Shown: positions 49,078 through 58,976 of the stretch, piece after piece
How positions within the stretch are numbered: the first letter of the stretch is position 1
How the letters are laid out: every line of letters starts with the position of its first letter
DNA from: Spirosoma oryzicola
GTDB taxonomy: Bacteria; Bacteroidota; Bacteroidia; Cytophagales; Spirosomataceae
DNA: 64,000 nt
Assembly: GCF_021233055.1 (NCBI RefSeq)
Contig: NZ_CP089538.1
Coordinates: 2,868,501 to 2,932,500 of the forward strand
Reading direction: 5' to 3'
Translations under genes and position numbers: made by a program
The notes under the pieces: generated by a model
What the model was told of the DNA's origin: nothing
Databases searched by the model: none
Seen by the model: the letters and a program-made list of their open reading frames with translations, nothing else

Positions 49078-51480
49078 ATGAAAACAAGTTTACTGATTTT
49101 ATTCTTACTGCCTCTTTTGACGTTCGCCCAATCAAAAAGCGATCAATCAGTTGTCATAAAAGGAATACTCCTTGACGAACAAACGAAGCCCATTCCGTTC
49201 GGGACCGTTACGTTACATCAGAAAGCAGACTCTACGCTGATAACCGGAGCGATCTCCGATGAAGCGGGTACGTTTGAACTTCGGGCCAAGCCAGGGACGT
49301 ACTGGGTAAAAATTTCCGTTGTGTCATACACCGAAAGACGTATCCCGGCAATCCAGGTCGTGAATAAGCCGATCGATCTTGGTAAACTAATACTGAAAGC
49401 AAGCACCAAACGGCTGGACGAGGTCGTCGTGAAGGGCGAGCGCAGTCAGATGGAACTGGCGCTGGACAAAAAAATATTTAACGTAGGAAAAGACCTGGCC
49501 AATGCGGGAGGAACGGCTGCGGATATTTTGAGCAATGTGCCGTCCGTGGCTGTCGATGCGGAAGGGAATGTGAGTTTGCGAGGTAGTAATAGCGTCCGGA
49601 TTCTGATTGACGGAAAGCCATCAGGATTGGTGAGTTTGAAAGGAGGGAGTGGGTTGCAACAGTTGCAGGGCAGCAGTATTGAGCGGGTAGAAGTGATCAC
49701 CAATCCGTCGGCGCGCTATGAGGCCGAAGGAATGGGGGGCATTATCAACATTGTCTTGAAAAAAGAGCACAGAGAAGGCATTAATGGCTCATTTGATGTT
49801 ATTACGGGTTATCCGGCCAACTTCGGACTAGCCGCCAACGTAAACTACCGCCGTAAAAACCTTAACTTCTTCGTTAACTATACGGCGTCGTACCGGAACA
49901 CGCCCGGTCGGAGTTCGCTGTATCAGGAGGTGTACCGTGATGATACCACGTTTATTACTCAGCAAAATTCGACAAACCGGTTGAAGGGATTGAACAACAA
50001 TGCCCGCGCGGGTCTGGATTATTTTTTCAATCCCAAGAACGTGCTGACGGCTTCCTACACCTGGCGGCTGAGCAAAGGAAAACGCTACGCGGATATACTT
50101 TACCGGGATTACCAGTTTTCGACCCAAAATCTCCGCAGTATAACCAGCCGCACGCAGGACGAAACCGAAACGGAGCCCAATTCGGAATATGCGTTGACGT
50201 ACAAACGAACCTTTGCCCGCGAAGGCCACGAACTTACCGCCGATGTGCGCTATCTGGATAACTGGGAAAGTTCCGATCAGTTATTTAACCAGCAGACCGT
50301 TGGGCCTGACGGATTTATGGCTACCACGCCCGCTGTGCTGCAACGGTCGCTTAACGACGAGACCGAAAAGCAATTACTCGTTCAAATTGATTACGTTCGA
50401 CCGTTTAGCAAGAATGGGAAAGTCGAAGCCGGACTACGGAGCAGTTCGCGCGATATGACGAACGATTACTCGGTGACGCAACGGGGTGACAATGGCGTGT
50501 GGCAGCCGTTACCCGGACTAACCAACGATTTTCTGTATGAGGAACGCATTCACGCGCTGTACGGAATCATCGGCAATAAGTCGCGCAAGCTCTCCTACCA
50601 GGCGGGACTGCGTGGTGAACTAACGGATGTGACGACAACACTTCGCCGGACAAACGACGTCAATCCGCGCCATTACGCTAATCTGTTTCCAAGCATGCAC
50701 GTTACCTACGATCTGCCTCGTCAGCACGCGTTGCAACTGAGCTACAGCCGCCGGATTCGCCGACCGCAGTATAACGATCTGAGTCCGTTCATGACGTTCA
50801 GCGACAACCGAAACTTTTTCAGCGGAAATCCGAACCTCAACCCTGAATTCACCAACGCCTTCGAAATTGGTCACATCAAATATTTCAGCAAAGGGTCGAT
50901 TAGTTCGTCTGTGTATTACCGGCATACGAACGACAAAATTCTGTCCATTCGTCGGGTCAACGAGCAGGGGTATTCGACAACCCGACCCGAAAACTTGGCG
51001 AGTGAAAATTCATATGGAGCGGAGTTTGCCGGTTCCTACTCGCCTTTTACCTGGTGGAAACTGGACGGTAGTTTCAACTTTTTCCGGGCTATGACCAACG
51101 GGAGTAACCTCGACGTGAATTACCAAAGCGATACCTACAGCTGGTTTACCCGGATGATTTCACGCTTTACGCTCCCAAAATCCACGGATGTCCAACTGCG
51201 GGGTAATTACGAAGCGCCCCAGAAAACACCGCAGGGAAGACGTAAAGCCTTGGCGACGCTCGATCTGGCCATCAGTAAAGATTTGTTTAATAACAACGGG
51301 ACGCTGACCTTGAACGTCGTTGACGTATTCAACTCCCGTCGATTTCGGTCCATTACCGAAGGCGAAAACTTTTATACCGAAAGTAGTTCGCAGTACCGGC
51401 TTCGTCAGGTCAACCTGACCCTTAGCTACCGACTACGGCAGGCGAAAAAGAAAGAAAAACCGGCTGAAGGCGAGTTCTAG
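49078..51480 (+). CDS. TonB-dependent receptor of the outer-membrane beta-barrel family
   Basis: An 800-residue receptor with a signal peptide (about 1-18), a carboxypeptidase-regulatory-like domain (VIKGILLDEQTKPIPFGTV, about 25-110), the DEVVVKGE linker, a TonB plug with NVPSVAVDAEGNVSLRGS and VRILIDGKPSGLV (about 140-220), and a C-terminal OMP_b-brl_3-type barrel ending in a Lys/Glu-rich tail. There is no SusD partner, so it differs from the SusC system at 12 kb and more likely takes up a metal chelate or peptide, or acts in surface signalling. It stands alone; weakly paired bases follow the stop. Confidence 0.92.
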   Translation: MKTSLLILFLLPLLTFAQSKSDQSVVIKGILLDEQTKPIPFGTVTLHQKADSTLITGAISDEAGTFELRAKPGTYWVKISVVSYTERRIPAIQVVNKPIDLGKLILKASTKRLDEVVVKGERSQMELALDKKIFNVGKDLANAGGTAADILSNVPSVAVDAEGNVSLRGSNSVRILIDGKPSGLVSLKGGSGLQQLQGSSIERVEVITNPSARYEAEGMGGIINIVLKKEHREGINGSFDVITGYPANFGLAANVNYRRKNLNFFVNYTASYRNTPGRSSLYQEVYRDDTTFITQQNSTNRLKGLNNNARAGLDYFFNPKNVLTASYTWRLSKGKRYADILYRDYQFSTQNLRSITSRTQDETETEPNSEYALTYKRTFAREGHELTADVRYLDNWESSDQLFNQQTVGPDGFMATTPAVLQRSLNDETEKQLLVQIDYVRPFSKNGKVEAGLRSSSRDMTNDYSVTQRGDNGVWQPLPGLTNDFLYEERIHALYGIIGNKSRKLSYQAGLRGELTDVTTTLRRTNDVNPRHYANLFPSMHVTYDLPRQHALQLSYSRRIRRPQYNDLSPFMTFSDNRNFFSGNPNLNPEFTNAFEIGHIKYFSKGSISSSVYYRHTNDKILSIRRVNEQGYSTTRPENLASENSYGAEFAGSYSPFTWWKLDGSFNFFRAMTNGSNLDVNYQSDTYSWFTRMISRFTLPKSTDVQLRGNYEAPQKTPQGRRKALATLDLAISKDLFNNNGTLTLNVVDVFNSRRFRSITEGENFYTESSSQYRLRQVNLTLSYRLRQAKKKEKPAEGEF

Positions 51481-51570
51481 CCCCGTTCAGGCAATTACGG
51501 CGTAAAACGAAAAGCGGAGACGTGTTCGGCCTCCGCTTCTCGGTATTATTTTGGGGTATTTCTCTAGGAC

Positions 51571-52599
51571 CTACTGGTACTGGATGTACATAGGCTTGGG
51601 AGTCAGCGCCAGTACTTCTTCGGGAGTCATAATGCGCGAACCGGGCTTTCTGAAATCGTTGTCGTAAAACAATTTAAAGCCTGTATACTGCACTGGCTCT
51701 TTCTGGATGTAGTCGTGATACGAATCTTTCTTAAGCACCGGCGGGCCCCAACCGTCCATGTCCATAACAATCTGGACATTAGGGTTGAGTTTGATGTTTT
51801 TGTAGTTCTTGATCATCCCCTGCGTAAAGCGGTGAACCACCAGTACTTTAGGCGGTATGTTATTTTCTTTGACAACGTTACTCAGAAATTGAACCGCCTG
51901 GTTGACGTCAGCCGCATCGTAACTGCCGATTTTAGTGCCGGGCTTGGCGCCGGTGACCATCGAAAATTCAGGATCGATACCCAGATGCACAAAAGGCAAT
52001 TTAAGGTATTTCTCCAGGAATTTCATTTCGGGACCAAGTGGAGCGTGACCCCGTTGAATATCGAGAAACACGATAGCCTTGTGCTCGTTGCCCCACTTAA
52101 GCACTTTCTTGATCGTTTTGTCGGACATCCGCATCCGGTAGCCGCCGTCTTTGCCGGGAGCCCCCTGCGCCGAGATCGCTACCAGATGCAACGCGGGCTG
52201 AATCGGTGTCGCCGGGTCGGCTTTTTCCCAGTTCTTGATTTCCCGGTCGAGCCGTTGCAGCATTTCCTCTTTGGGGTACTTTCCCAAAATACCCATCTTT
52301 TTAGAGTGCGGATTGCCGTAGTAAGCAAAGATCCGTTTTTTGGGCAGGATGGCTTCCGTAGGGGCGTACGTTAGCGAATCGAGGGTCGAGTCGCCGGTAC
52401 TTACCGAGCGGGAAGAGGCAAGTGAATTTTTTTCGGCTTCGGGCTTTTCAGCCGAATCCGTTTTCGCAACGTTGGATTCAGCCGATGCCTCTGTGGTGAT
52501 TTTACCTGTTTTGGACGAACTTTCCTGTTTCGATTCGGAAGAGCAGCCAGTAAGTTGACTGAGAGCCAGCAGAGTAAGCGCGGCCAGGGGAAAACGCAT
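51571..52599 (-). CDS. hypothetical lipoprotein
   Basis: A 342-residue lipoprotein from the ATG at 52599. The lipobox LTGC puts the lipidated Cys at residue 19. A low-complexity Ser/Glu/Lys-rich stretch (about 20-75) is the tether. The globular part (about 90-342) begins KKRIFAYYGNPHSKKMG and shows alternating strands and helices such as ALHLVAIS, AIVFLDIQRGH, FVHLGIDPEFSM, KVLVVHRFTQGM and IQIVMDMDGWG-like segments, which suggests a TIM barrel. I cannot name the family. It may be a glycoside-hydrolase-like or binding protein in the periplasm. Confidence 0.75.
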   Translation of the reverse strand: MRFPLAALTLLALSQLTGCSSESKQESSSKTGKITTEASAESNVAKTDSAEKPEAEKNSLASSRSVSTGDSTLDSLTYAPTEAILPKKRIFAYYGNPHSKKMGILGKYPKEEMLQRLDREIKNWEKADPATPIQPALHLVAISAQGAPGKDGGYRMRMSDKTIKKVLKWGNEHKAIVFLDIQRGHAPLGPEMKFLEKYLKLPFVHLGIDPEFSMVTGAKPGTKIGSYDAADVNQAVQFLSNVVKENNIPPKVLVVHRFTQGMIKNYKNIKLNPNVQIVMDMDGWGPPVLKKDSYHDYIQKEPVQYTGFKLFYDNDFRKPGSRIMTPEEVLALTPKPMYIQYQ

Positions 52600-52694
52600 G
52601 GTAATCAACTAAGTTTAAAAAAATGCATGAGAAGGTTGAGCTGCAAGTCAGCGTATACCCGGATAGTGCAAGTATAGAGGCTTATGGTAACTTT

Positions 52695-53315
52695 TCAAAG
52701 CATAAGTTCGCCCAGGCCCTGACGAATTATCGAAAAATTATCGTCGGTTGCGTCAACAATGGTGGAAGCTACATTACCACCGTAACCACCGTCAATGACG
52801 ATATCGACCTGGTGCTGGAATTTCTCGAAGATCAGCTCCGGATCGGTCGAATACTCGATTACTTCGTCTTCATCCCGGATCGACGTAGTGATAATTGGGT
52901 TACCCAGCTCATGAACGATGTCGCGCGGGATGTTATGATCCGGCACGCGGATACCCACCGTTTTTTTATTGGTGTTGAGTAGTTTAGGAACGCTGCCGCT
53001 GGCTTCCAGGATAAACGTAAACGGACCCGGCAAGACTTTTTTCATCAGCTTGAACGCCTGATTGCTCACCCTGGCGTAATCGGCAATGTGACTCAAATCG
53101 TAGCAAATGAATGAAAAGTCGTTCTTGGTAGGTTTAATTCCTTTGATACGGGCTACCCGTTCTACGGCGCGGGCATTATGAATGTCACAGCCCATCCCGT
53201 AAATGGTATCGGTTGGGTAGATGACGACGGCACCGTCGCGCAACGCTTTTACGATGTGATCAATCCGGCGCGGATCGGGATTCTGTGGATATAACTTGAT
53301 GAATTCAGCCGACAT
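52695..53315 (-). CDS. YrdC/Sua5/YciO-family threonylcarbamoyl-AMP synthase
   Basis: A 206-residue single-domain YrdC protein. It starts its fold with [20 protein letters not shown] (about 27-46), has [18 protein letters not shown] with the Lys/Asn residues of the nucleotide site, and then [13 protein letters not shown] and [15 protein letters not shown]. Family members make L-threonylcarbamoyl-AMP from threonine, bicarbonate and ATP for t6A37 in tRNA; the closer resemblance to YciO leaves the exact activity open. It lies downstream of the glycosyltransferase on the same strand with a 65-base gap. Confidence 0.9.
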   Translation of the reverse strand: MSAEFIKLYPQNPDPRRIDHIVKALRDGAVVIYPTDTIYGMGCDIHNARAVERVARIKGIKPTKNDFSFICYDLSHIADYARVSNQAFKLMKKVLPGPFTFILEASGSVPKLLNTNKKTVGIRVPDHNIPRDIVHELGNPIITTSIRDEDEVIEYSTDPELIFEKFQHQVDIVIDGGYGGNVASTIVDATDDNFSIIRQGLGELML

Positions 53316-53380
53316 AAAAAACGTTTTTGGTTAATAGATGTCCGCCAAGGACGAACGACTAACCATAAACTACAAACTAC

Positions 53381-54388
53381 CTAAACCAGTTTAGCCGGTT
53401 GATAGGCTGGCTGGTGCGGATGGTTCCATTTGAGGTAACGTCGGTACAGTTTATTGACGGGTAAATGAAGACGGCTAAGGCTAAGAATCAGCGATGTAAG
53501 CGCACCCGGCGAATCCATTCGTTGGAGCAATTGACCAAATTCCAGCGCTAGGTCAAACTGTTCGGCATAGAAGGCTTTACGGATAAATTGCCGAACCCGG
53601 CCCGCCAGTGCTTTGTATTCGGCCGGGTGGTTGCAACGTTCAAACGCTTTATAACAGACGGTCAGCGAGGAACTGAGTAATTGATTTCCGGGCATGATTA
53701 CCTGGGCCTGCATCGAGTTGGGAAGCCGTCTTTTCTGGGTCAGGACTTCGTCGAGGTAGGCGTAGTGGTAAAGCCGCGAGGAGCGAACCCAAAAATCAAA
53801 ATCTTCAAACGACAACGTTTCGTCGTAGCCGCCCAGCTCGTTCAACACATCCCGGCGCATCATCATGGTTGGCGTACAGATGAAATGCGACTCCAGCACG
53901 TTTTTAAACACATCGCCCGAAGGGACTTTAAAACGGGCACGACCCTCGGCATCAACGGCGTAATGAAAGGCTGTCTGGTTGCCGTGCTCGTCGATGTAAG
54001 CCGCGTTGGAAAAGACAACCGCGTAAGGGCCCGCCAGTTGTTCGAACAGGTCGGCCTGTCGGGCAATTCGGTTGGGCAGGAGCACATCGTCAGCGGCCAG
54101 ATCGATCACGTAGCGACCACTGGCCAAGGCCAGTCCTTGATTAAACGCCTGATTCAGCCCGCGATTGGTAGGATTTTTGATAAAGCGTACCACCGGATGT
54201 TTCTGCACAAACCGTTCGATTCGTTTCGCTGATTGGTCGGAGCTGCCGTTATCAATAACAATCAGTTCAACGTTTGGGTAGTGCTGATCGACTACCGATT
54301 GAAGTGCCTGTTCAACGTAGGCTTCCTGGTTAAAACTGGTGCAAATTACACTAACCCAGGGCTTTATCCGGTTGAGGTAAGGACTCAT
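53381..54388 (-). CDS. family 2 glycosyltransferase
   Basis: A 335-residue GT-A fold glycosyltransferase from the ATG at 54388. The nucleotide-binding start is WVSVICTSFNQEAYVEQALQS, IDNGSSDQS follows, and the metal-binding DxD-like motif is AADD in DLAADDVLLPN (about 105-113). A later ETLSFEDFDFWVR segment holds the ED acceptor motif. It moves a sugar from a nucleotide donor to an unknown acceptor, probably in surface polysaccharide or glycoprotein assembly. There is no membrane segment. The 293 bases between it and the BrkB gene hold no gene I can support. Confidence 0.9.
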   Translation of the reverse strand: MSPYLNRIKPWVSVICTSFNQEAYVEQALQSVVDQHYPNVELIVIDNGSSDQSAKRIERFVQKHPVVRFIKNPTNRGLNQAFNQGLALASGRYVIDLAADDVLLPNRIARQADLFEQLAGPYAVVFSNAAYIDEHGNQTAFHYAVDAEGRARFKVPSGDVFKNVLESHFICTPTMMMRRDVLNELGGYDETLSFEDFDFWVRSSRLYHYAYLDEVLTQKRRLPNSMQAQVIMPGNQLLSSSLTVCYKAFERCNHPAEYKALAGRVRQFIRKAFYAEQFDLALEFGQLLQRMDSPGALTSLILSLSRLHLPVNKLYRRYLKWNHPHQPAYQPAKLV

Positions 54389-54681
54389 CGGTAAGGGGTT
54401 AGATTGGCCAGTAACGGAAATCATTCGGTCTGGTTAAGAAGGTATTGGCGTATAAGCAGAAAAAGCCGTGCCGATTTCTGGGGTTGACTAAAAGACAATA
54501 GTACGAACCATTTGTCACCAAAAGTCTACTTTTTGAGCAAACGGAGATAAGGTTAAAGGGATGTTGATTAGCGCGTAGCGTTGGCACGGTTTTTCCATAA
54601 GAGTCAGGAACGGTTTACAAGATGACATCGCCTGATGTGTGGCCGTTTTCCTTTTATGGGTTAGCGTTTGCAAACGTCATC

Positions 54682-55635
54682 CTAGGTATTCGGGGTGACG
54701 TTTGTTGTTTTCTGGGCAACGTCAGGGTCCCGGTCGCCTTCCAGGTTGTAGAGCGCAACATTCATTTCAAAGCCAATAATAAGCAGCAGAGAAACCAGAT
54801 TGATCCAGATCATCAACGCGATGAGGGTACCGATCGAACCGTACACTTTGTTGTAGGAACCAAAGTTGGAGACGTAAAACGAAAAGCCCAGCGTTGTCAA
54901 CACAATCAACACGGAGGCCGTGATGGCTCCCGGCGCAACAAAAGCCCATTTCATGCGCACGTCGGGGCCAAAGTGGTAAATAACCGAAACAGCCGCTACA
55001 AACACGGCAAAAACCAGCAGATAGCGGCCCAGCGCCAGTAGATTGACGAAAACGGCATTGTTCAGAATACCGAAGTGTAGCAAGTAATCGCTGACAACAC
55101 CCCCCACGATCAGCACAACAATGGCCAAAACGAGCGCAAAGGCCAGAATGATGGTTAAGCCAACCGCCACGCCCCGCACTTCAAAAAAGCCACGCCGATC
55201 CTGCGTCTCGTTGGTCGAGTTAAAGGCGTTCATCAGGGCCACCACACCACTCGTTGCGGAGTACAGCGCCAGCAGAAAGCCAAACGACAGCACGCCACCC
55301 CGTGGGCGGCTGATAATGTCGCGAATTGTTGTCTCAACCGAACTAAAGGTGTCACCCGGCAATACTTCTTTGAGGAAGCCCATGATCTGTTCCTCCAGAT
55401 TGGGTACGGGGATGTACGGGATAAGCGTAAAGAAAAAGATAACGGTAGGAAAGACGGATAGAATCAGGCTGTAGGATACCGATGCGGCCCGCTCACTAGT
55501 GTCGTTTTCCGCGATTTTGGCACCCATTTTTCGCAGAAAGGTGTACCAGCTGATTTTTGAGTTAAACGGTTTGTGCTCGCGAAGCCAGGCGCGTGTCACC
55601 CGAAATGCTTTCAAGCTCCATAGTTTTTCAAGCAT
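54682..55635 (-). CDS. YihY/virulence factor BrkB family membrane protein
   Basis: A 317-residue inner-membrane protein with six hydrophobic segments (near 60-80, 115-135, 155-175, 200-220, 230-255 and 265-285). The BrkB/YihY signature ENDTSERAASVSYSLILSVFP is near residues 39-59 and the later RWAFVAPGAI-like segment (KWAFVAPGAITASVLIVL) fits too. It is not an RNase, despite older names for the family, and its biochemical role is unknown. A small hairpin (CAAACGTCA/TGACGTTTG) overlaps its stop codon. The thioesterase gene lies 79 bases upstream on the same strand. Confidence 0.9.
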   Translation of the reverse strand: MLEKLWSLKAFRVTRAWLREHKPFNSKISWYTFLRKMGAKIAENDTSERAASVSYSLILSVFPTVIFFFTLIPYIPVPNLEEQIMGFLKEVLPGDTFSSVETTIRDIISRPRGGVLSFGFLLALYSATSGVVALMNAFNSTNETQDRRGFFEVRGVAVGLTIILAFALVLAIVVLIVGGVVSDYLLHFGILNNAVFVNLLALGRYLLVFAVFVAAVSVIYHFGPDVRMKWAFVAPGAITASVLIVLTTLGFSFYVSNFGSYNKVYGSIGTLIALMIWINLVSLLLIIGFEMNVALYNLEGDRDPDVAQKTTNVTPNT

Positions 55636-55714
55636 ACACAGGTCAGTAAGTTGTAAGCCGGTAAAACCGCATAAACGGTGCCATTCACCGGCTTATTGAC
55701 TATTTTTTAACCGG

Positions 55715-56125
55715 CTAGTCAAAAAAAGGTTTCGCAGCGTCGAGCAAATCGGCGGGAGCCGGACCTGGTCGGCCCGTAGCCGATCGGAGAAAAATAAGCG
55801 TCGTTTCGCCCGTATTGAGCAATTGTCCGTCCTGGTTGAAGATTTCGTAGCGAAACACGATGCGCGTATTCGGCAACTGAGGAATCGTAACCCGGATGGT
55901 CAGCAAATCGTCGTATTTAGCCGGTCGGATAAAGCGGCAACTCATATCGTAGACCGGCATCCCGATACCGCTTTCTTCGAGCGCTTTGTACTCCATGCCC
56001 AAATGACGGAGCGCTTCTACGCGGCCAATTTCGTAAAATCGGGCGTAGTTGCCGTAATAAACGATACCCATCTGGTCAGTGTCGTAATACCGAACGCGGA
56101 TACCCGTAACGTCGTGGGTAAACAT
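55715..56125 (-). CDS. acyl-CoA thioesterase, 4HBT/YbgC-like hotdog fold
   Basis: A 136-residue single hotdog-domain thioesterase. The catalytic Asp sits in RVRYYDTDQMGIVYYGNYARFYEIGR (residue 17 region), the 4HBT signature shared with YbgC and 4-hydroxybenzoyl-CoA thioesterase, and the central helix and RIVFRYEIFN strand complete the fold. It hydrolyses a short- or medium-chain acyl-CoA or similar thioester. It lies 8 bases downstream of mltG, so the two are one transcript, and the BrkB gene follows in the same direction. Confidence 0.92.
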   Translation of the reverse strand: MFTHDVTGIRVRYYDTDQMGIVYYGNYARFYEIGRVEALRHLGMEYKALEESGIGMPVYDMSCRFIRPAKYDDLLTIRVTIPQLPNTRIVFRYEIFNQDGQLLNTGETTLIFLRSATGRPGPAPADLLDAAKPFFD

Positions 56126-56133
56126 AGGTGGGG

Positions 56134-57171
56134 CTATTTCATAATTTTCATTCGGGTCAGGGCCTGCTGATACAACCGCGCATTCGCCAAATGTTCCGAT
56201 AAGGTTTTCGAGAACGTATGATAGCCGTTGAAACTAGCGTTGACCACAAAATAAAGGTATTCGTGCTGTTCGGCGTTCAGCACAGCATCGATGGTAGCGG
56301 GAGCGGGGAGATTGATTGGTCCCGGTGGCAAACCCGTGTAGCGATACGTATTGTACGGTGAATCGACCGCTAGTTGCCGATTCAGCAGACGCCGGATGCC
56401 AAAATCGCGCAGGGCAAAAATAACCGTTGGGTCGGCTTCGAGTTTGATACCCCGTTTGAGTCGATTCAGGTAAACGCCCGCCACCCGTGGCTGCTCATCC
56501 CGCTTGTTGGTTTCGGCGGCCACAATGGAAGCCAGTACCTGCGCCTGCGTTTGGGTCAGACCCAGTGCTTTCGCTTTTGCCTGACGTTCGGGAGTCCAGA
56601 ATTTCTTGTATTCTTTACCCATCCGTTCCAGAAACGCTTCCGGCTTGATGGTCCAGAAGAATTCGTAGGTATTGGGCAGGAACAGACAGACGATGGTTGT
56701 CGTATCGAAGCCAAACTTCTCGCAGGTTGCCGGATCGTTGAGCAGCGTACCAAGCGCAGCAGGGCCGAATTCGAATTTGCTGCCCAACCGCTGGATCAGG
56801 TCGCTTTTCATCCGGATGTTGTTAAACGTAACGGGCATCGCGTCCTGACTGCCGTTGCGCAGCTTGACCAGAGCCTCGCGGTTGCCCATCCTGGGTTTGA
56901 TCTCGTAGCGCCCTTCTTTTACCCGTTCGGGATACTTCATCAGTTTTGCCAGAAAGCGAAACGACGTTTCGTCGTTGACAACCTTGTGTGTTTTAAGGGT
57001 GTCCATGACCGACTCGAACGTTGACCCTCGGGGAATAAGCAGCGCAAAGGTTTTGTCGTTTTCCTGGACTTGAAGATTCGGGCTTTTGAAAACCTGCCAG
57101 AAGTAAAACGTAAACGTCGTCAGCAGGATGGATACGGTGAGGAACAGGCCAATTTTGAGGTTACGCGACAT
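56134..57171 (-). CDS. mltG: endolytic transglycosylase MltG
   Basis: A 345-residue MltG (YceG). It has an N-terminal membrane anchor (about 7-27), a LysM-like middle region, and the catalytic domain with Glu in ASIVAAETNKRDE (about 215-227) followed by VAGVYLNRLKRGIKLEADPTV and the late GLPPGPINLPAPATIDAVLN, all family signatures. It cuts nascent peptidoglycan glycan chains in the periplasm and so limits strand length. It heads a run of three same-strand genes with the thioesterase and BrkB genes. CAAATGTA at 57305-57312 reads TACATTTG on the minus strand, a possible minus-7 element. Confidence 0.94.
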   Translation of the reverse strand: MSRNLKIGLFLTVSILLTTFTFYFWQVFKSPNLQVQENDKTFALLIPRGSTFESVMDTLKTHKVVNDETSFRFLAKLMKYPERVKEGRYEIKPRMGNREALVKLRNGSQDAMPVTFNNIRMKSDLIQRLGSKFEFGPAALGTLLNDPATCEKFGFDTTTIVCLFLPNTYEFFWTIKPEAFLERMGKEYKKFWTPERQAKAKALGLTQTQAQVLASIVAAETNKRDEQPRVAGVYLNRLKRGIKLEADPTVIFALRDFGIRRLLNRQLAVDSPYNTYRYTGLPPGPINLPAPATIDAVLNAEQHEYLYFVVNASFNGYHTFSKTLSEHLANARLYQQALTRMKIMK

Positions 57172-57634
57172 AATACAGAATCAAGTTGTGCTTTACAGAA
57201 GCTGCCCCGGTTTTGCCGTCATTTTAGCTACAGACGGGTTTTGTTTCGAATCACAAATCGTCCGTGAGACGTAATGCGGAAGCGGACCTCCTGTAAACTT
57301 TTTGCAAATGTACGGCAAGGAGCTTTATGAGATCGATTTTATGCGCTGAACCGTAAATTTTACCCACGCAAATGGCGCTTCGTTACGCTCTACCGAAAAG
57401 TTACTATTGTTAGCAGATAGTATCTCATAGATTACTTAAAGTTATATTTGAATGTATCTTCTTATTTTCATTAAACAAACGCAATACTGATCCGCTTTAC
57501 TCAGCGTATTTACTTAGCCCGGGTTCAGGATTGAGTAATTTTAACAGGTAGTTAATAGCCATTTAATGATGAATTAACCGTAAGACTGGTACTTGCGGCC
57601 CTAATCACCTTGTTCCAATTACAGATTCTATCTT
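57172..57634. other. 463-base divergent intergenic region
   Basis: Lies between mltG (minus) and the efflux operon (plus). It contains a minus-7-like TACATTTG for mltG (57312-57305, minus strand). The right half is AT-rich and must hold the promoter of the efflux operon, but I find no clear TTG-N19-TAnnTTTG match there and no metal-regulator gene. Confidence 0.5.
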
Positions 57635-58957
57635 ATGAATTTTCGAACGATCGCCAGAAAAGCAAGTCCTGCATTTGTCCTTGGCTGGTTGTTGACAATA
57701 CCAACGCTGTTTGCACAAACAGTGGGCATTCAGCCGGATACGGTTCAACAAACGTTACCTCAACTCGAACAGCAGTTTCTGGACCGAAATTTTCAGTTGC
57801 TTGCCCAACGCTATCAGATCAGCGTCGCTGAGGCCAACGTCATTCAGGCAGGGTTGCGTTACAATCCAAATGTTCAGTTTCAATCCAACTTTTTCAATCC
57901 GCAAACGGGTAAGTTTTTCCAGTACGGACAAAACTCGGCGGCCGACGTGGCTAACAGCCAGTTCAACCGGGGGGGGATGACGATCCAGGTGCAGCAATTG
58001 CTGATGCTGGCCGGGAAGCGCAGCAAGCTGGTTGCGGTGGCCGAAAGTAACCGGGCGCTGGCCGCGCTGGCCTTTCGCGACATTCTACGGACGCTGCGTT
58101 ATCAGCTAAATACCACCTACGCCAACCTGTTCTACGACCTCCAGGCCGTCGCCCTGCTGCGAGGGGAAGAAGGGCGTCAGCAGCAATTGATTGAGTCGTA
58201 TCGAATTGCCCAGCGTACGGGTGGAGTTGCTCCTTACGAGGTAACGCGCCTGGAAGCGGCTCTGCGCGACCTGCGGGCCACGATTGCCAATTATCAAAGC
58301 CAGATTGCCGATGAGCAGGCTACACTGCGGGTACTGCTCCGGCAAACGGGAAATCGCTTCATCCTGCCTACGGATGTTCCGGTCGCTACACCACCTTTGC
58401 CGCAACTCAGTGTGGCAATCGACTCCGCCCTGCACAACCGCCCCGATGCAGCCATCGCTCTGGAACAGATCAACTACGCGGAACGGAGCTTAAGCCTGGA
58501 AAAAGCCCGTCGGACACCAGACCTGCTTGCTGGTTTTGTTTTCGACAAATACGGCAACGCTTTCAACAACTTCACGGGTCTGTACACCGCTATGGACTTG
58601 CCAATTCGGAACCGAAATCAGGGCGCGATCAAAGCGGCTGAATTTAACGTGAAAAGCTCACAGGCGGGTGCCGACAACCAGCAAACGATTGTACAAAGTG
58701 ATGTGCTTAATGCGTACGATAAACTAAGCACTTACTACAATCAATACAGTACCCTGCCCACGGATTACATCAGCCGATTGCAAAATATCTCCGTTGAAGC
58801 TACCCGCAGCTACAACGCCCGAACGATTGGTCTGCTCGATTATCTGGACAAAATCCGTACCTACCAGCAAGCGCAGTTGAACTTGATTAACCTTCGAAAC
58901 AACCTGTTTCAATCGCAGCAGCTGCTGAATTTCGTAACCTCCACCCGATTTTATTAG
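57635..58957 (+). CDS. TolC-family outer-membrane efflux protein (CusC/CzcC-like)
   Basis: A 440-residue OEP/TolC-family protein with a signal peptide (about 1-30, ending LFAQT). Two repeats of the long coiled-coil hairpin are visible (AEANVIQAGLRYNPNVQFQS and later YAERSLSLEKARRTPDLLAG), each with the family N-P pattern. It forms the outer-membrane tunnel of a tripartite efflux pump. The adaptor gene starts 19 bases downstream and the RND pump after that. The CzcC type is inferred from the heavy-metal type of the pump. Confidence 0.9.
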   Translation: MNFRTIARKASPAFVLGWLLTIPTLFAQTVGIQPDTVQQTLPQLEQQFLDRNFQLLAQRYQISVAEANVIQAGLRYNPNVQFQSNFFNPQTGKFFQYGQNSAADVANSQFNRGGMTIQVQQLLMLAGKRSKLVAVAESNRALAALAFRDILRTLRYQLNTTYANLFYDLQAVALLRGEEGRQQQLIESYRIAQRTGGVAPYEVTRLEAALRDLRATIANYQSQIADEQATLRVLLRQTGNRFILPTDVPVATPPLPQLSVAIDSALHNRPDAAIALEQINYAERSLSLEKARRTPDLLAGFVFDKYGNAFNNFTGLYTAMDLPIRNRNQGAIKAAEFNVKSSQAGADNQQTIVQSDVLNAYDKLSTYYNQYSTLPTDYISRLQNISVEATRSYNARTIGLLDYLDKIRTYQQAQLNLINLRNNLFQSQQLLNFVTSTRFY

Positions 58958-58976
58958 ATAGTAACCACGTCGTTGT

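Noticed and set aside
51513..51537. Hairpin AGCGGAG/CTCCGCT between convergent genes
   Set aside because: Only seven pairs, long loop and no T-run; may be a weak terminator but not supported well.
52623..52982. 119-codon plus-strand frame
   Set aside because: It overlaps the 3' part of the YrdC-family gene on the other strand, which has clear motifs; no independent support.
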